Source of the DNA: Woeseiaceae bacterium
GTDB taxonomy: Bacteria; Pseudomonadota; Gammaproteobacteria; Steroidobacterales; Woeseiaceae
Reading direction: 5' to 3'
Assembly: GCA_013138675.1 (NCBI GenBank)
Contig: WTCH01000265.1
Coordinates: forward strand, 1 to 6,904
Length of the DNA stretch: 6,904 nt
Below are positions 5,719 to 6,904 of the stretch, in pieces. The notes under the pieces were generated by a model. That model saw only the letters and a list, made by a program, of their open reading frames with translations. It made no database searches and was not told where the DNA came from. Position 1 is the first letter of the stretch. Each line of letters starts with the position of its first letter. The translations under genes were made by a program, and so were the position numbers.

Positions 5719-6904
5719 CCAAAAGCAGGAGCACACCGGCTCGTACTATGCCGCGTCGGTAAACGACGTAACCGACTACCCGGTGCTCGAAGGTGCCAAG
5801 TCTGTGGATGTCTGTGTTGTTGGCGCAGGGTTCACGGGCGTCTCCACTGCACTCACGCTGGCGGAGAGAGGATTCTCTGTGGCGCTTGTCGAGGCTAACC
5901 GGGTTGGCTGGGGCGCATCCGGACGAAATGGCGGGCAGATCATCAATGGTATGAGTGGCCTGGCCAAGTTACGCAAGAAACACGGTGACGGTATCGCCGA
6001 CATGCTCTGGGACCTGCGCTGGCGCGGTAACGAAATTATCTATGACCGCATTGAAAAGTACGGCATTCAGTGCGACCTCAAGAGCGGTTACGTCGAGGTT
6101 GCGCCGAAACTGTCGCAAGTCGCCTGGTTTGACGAGGAAGCAGAAGAGAGAGCACGACGAAACTTCCCTTTTCCCTTCGAGGTCTGGGACCGTGAACAGA
6201 CGTGTGAAACGCTCGGTACTGAGGCATACCATGGCGGATTCGCCTGCTTTCGCGATGGCCACGTACACCCGCTGAACCTTTGCATCGGTGAAGCCCGTGC
6301 GGCCCATGAACTCGGCGCACAGATCTTCGAACAGTCGCCGGTCGTCGGCATCGAGCATGGCAAGCGCCCAAAGGTGATAACGGCGCACGGTTACGTCGAA
6401 GCAGATTCCGTCGTGCTGGCGGGCAATGCGTATAGCAGGCTCGAGCCGAAACACCTGTCGAACCTGGTGTTCCCGGCAAGAAGCTACATCATCGCGACCG
6501 AACCGCTGTCCGATGAGGTCGTCGCCGAAATCAACCCGCGAGACGTCGCCGTGTGCGACGTCAACAACGTAGTCGACTACTATCGCCTGTCAGCAGACAA
6601 ACGCATGCTTTATGGCGGCGCCTGCAATTACTCGGGCCGCGACCCCGCAAGCATCAAGTCCTTCATCCTGCCACGCATGCTGAAGGTCTACCCGCAACTC
6701 AAGGATGTACGCATCGACTATGAGTGGGGTGGCACAATCGGGGTCATTCTGAATCGTGTGATTGCCGCAGGCCGCATCAACGACAACGTCTACTACTCCC
6801 AGGGCTATTCCGGTCATGGCGTCTGCGCGACGCATGTCATGGGTGAAATCATGGCTGACGCTGTCGGCGGGACTATGGAACGCTATGATCTGTTCGCCGG
6901 GCTT
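5705..6904 (+). CDS. puuB: Gamma-glutamylputrescine oxidase-like FAD protein, 3' end missing
   Basis: The frame opens at ATG 5705 and stays open for 400 codons to the window edge. The E. coli enzyme PuuB has 426 residues, so about 25-30 are missing. PuuB oxidises gamma-glutamylputrescine to gamma-glutamyl-gamma-aminobutyraldehyde in the putrescine-degrading Puu pathway. Resemblance to PuuB, from memory, runs the whole length: HTGSYYAAS (10-18), the FAD motif VVGAGFTGVS (38-47) with Glu63, GWGASGRNGGQ (68-78), GHVHPLNLCIGEA (185-197), VVLAGNAY (236-243), VDYYRLSADKRMLYGG (290-305) and YYSQGYSGHGV (363-373). It is a DAO-family flavoprotein, probably cytosolic. No Shine-Dalgarno is obvious; the 14-bp overlap with the GFA gene suggests coupled translation. 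PuuA, PuuC and PuuD are not in view. Closely related D-amino-acid or glycine oxidases are possible, but the YYxxS and HPLNL motifs favour the PuuB group. Confidence 0.9.
   Translation, partial: MKVTDQKQEHTGSYYAASVNDVTDYPVLEGAKSVDVCVVGAGFTGVSTALTLAERGFSVALVEANRVGWGASGRNGGQIINGMSGLAKLRKKHGDGIADMLWDLRWRGNEIIYDRIEKYGIQCDLKSGYVEVAPKLSQVAWFDEEAEERARRNFPFPFEVWDREQTCETLGTEAYHGGFACFRDGHVHPLNLCIGEARAAHELGAQIFEQSPVVGIEHGKRPKVITAHGYVEADSVVLAGNAYSRLEPKHLSNLVFPARSYIIATEPLSDEVVAEINPRDVAVCDVNNVVDYYRLSADKRMLYGGACNYSGRDPASIKSFILPRMLKVYPQLKDVRIDYEWGGTIGVILNRVIAAGRINDNVYYSQGYSGHGVCATHVMGEIMADAVGGTMERYDLFAGL

Noticed and set aside
5969..6454. 161-residue minus-strand open frame
   Set aside because: It is antisense to the PuuB-like gene, whose conserved motifs run through the same bases.

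Overview
The window looks like a piece of a bacterial chromosome, most probably from a gammaproteobacterium. The evidence is moderate-to-high GC, dense packing with ATG/GTG starts and Shine-Dalgarno sites, an inner-membrane TolB-like/TPR protein of a kind common in marine gammaproteobacteria, and a PuuB-type oxidase close to the Escherichia coli enzyme. The lineage is an inference; no rRNA or tRNA gene is present to fix it. There are no transposases, CRISPR arrays, RNA genes or clear phage genes.

Layout, left to right. Positions 2-130 hold a probable C-terminal gene fragment that I cannot identify. Positions 200-2041 (+) encode a membrane-anchored TolB/FlgO-like domain plus TPR protein. It converges on a MOSC-domain protein (2079-2663, -). 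The MOSC gene is divergent from an AraC-family regulator (2754-3548, +) whose N-terminal half is an NTF2/SnoaL-like fold. The roughly 90 bp between them carry a good -10 box and a tandem direct repeat with exact 21-bp spacing, which is the arrangement expected of AraC-family operators. The regulator gene ends in a 4-bp tail-to-tail overlap with a gene for a secreted F420-dependent NADP oxidoreductase-like (Rossmann) protein (3545-4366, -).

That gene is divergent from a tightly coupled group of three (+): a multi-pass membrane protein of unknown function (4463-5314), a GFA/CENP-V zinc-fold protein (5311-5718) and a PuuB-like gamma-glutamylputrescine oxidase (5705 to the window end, incomplete). 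A strong palindrome sits between the divergent pair. The three coupled genes overlap by 4 and 14 bp and are likely one transcription unit. The PuuB homologue is the only member with a well-defined pathway (putrescine catabolism through gamma-glutamylated intermediates).

No complete new system can be demonstrated here. The points most worth following up are the NTF2-AraC regulator with its candidate operator, the apparently exported NADP-binding protein, and the unknown membrane protein coupled to GFA and PuuB.
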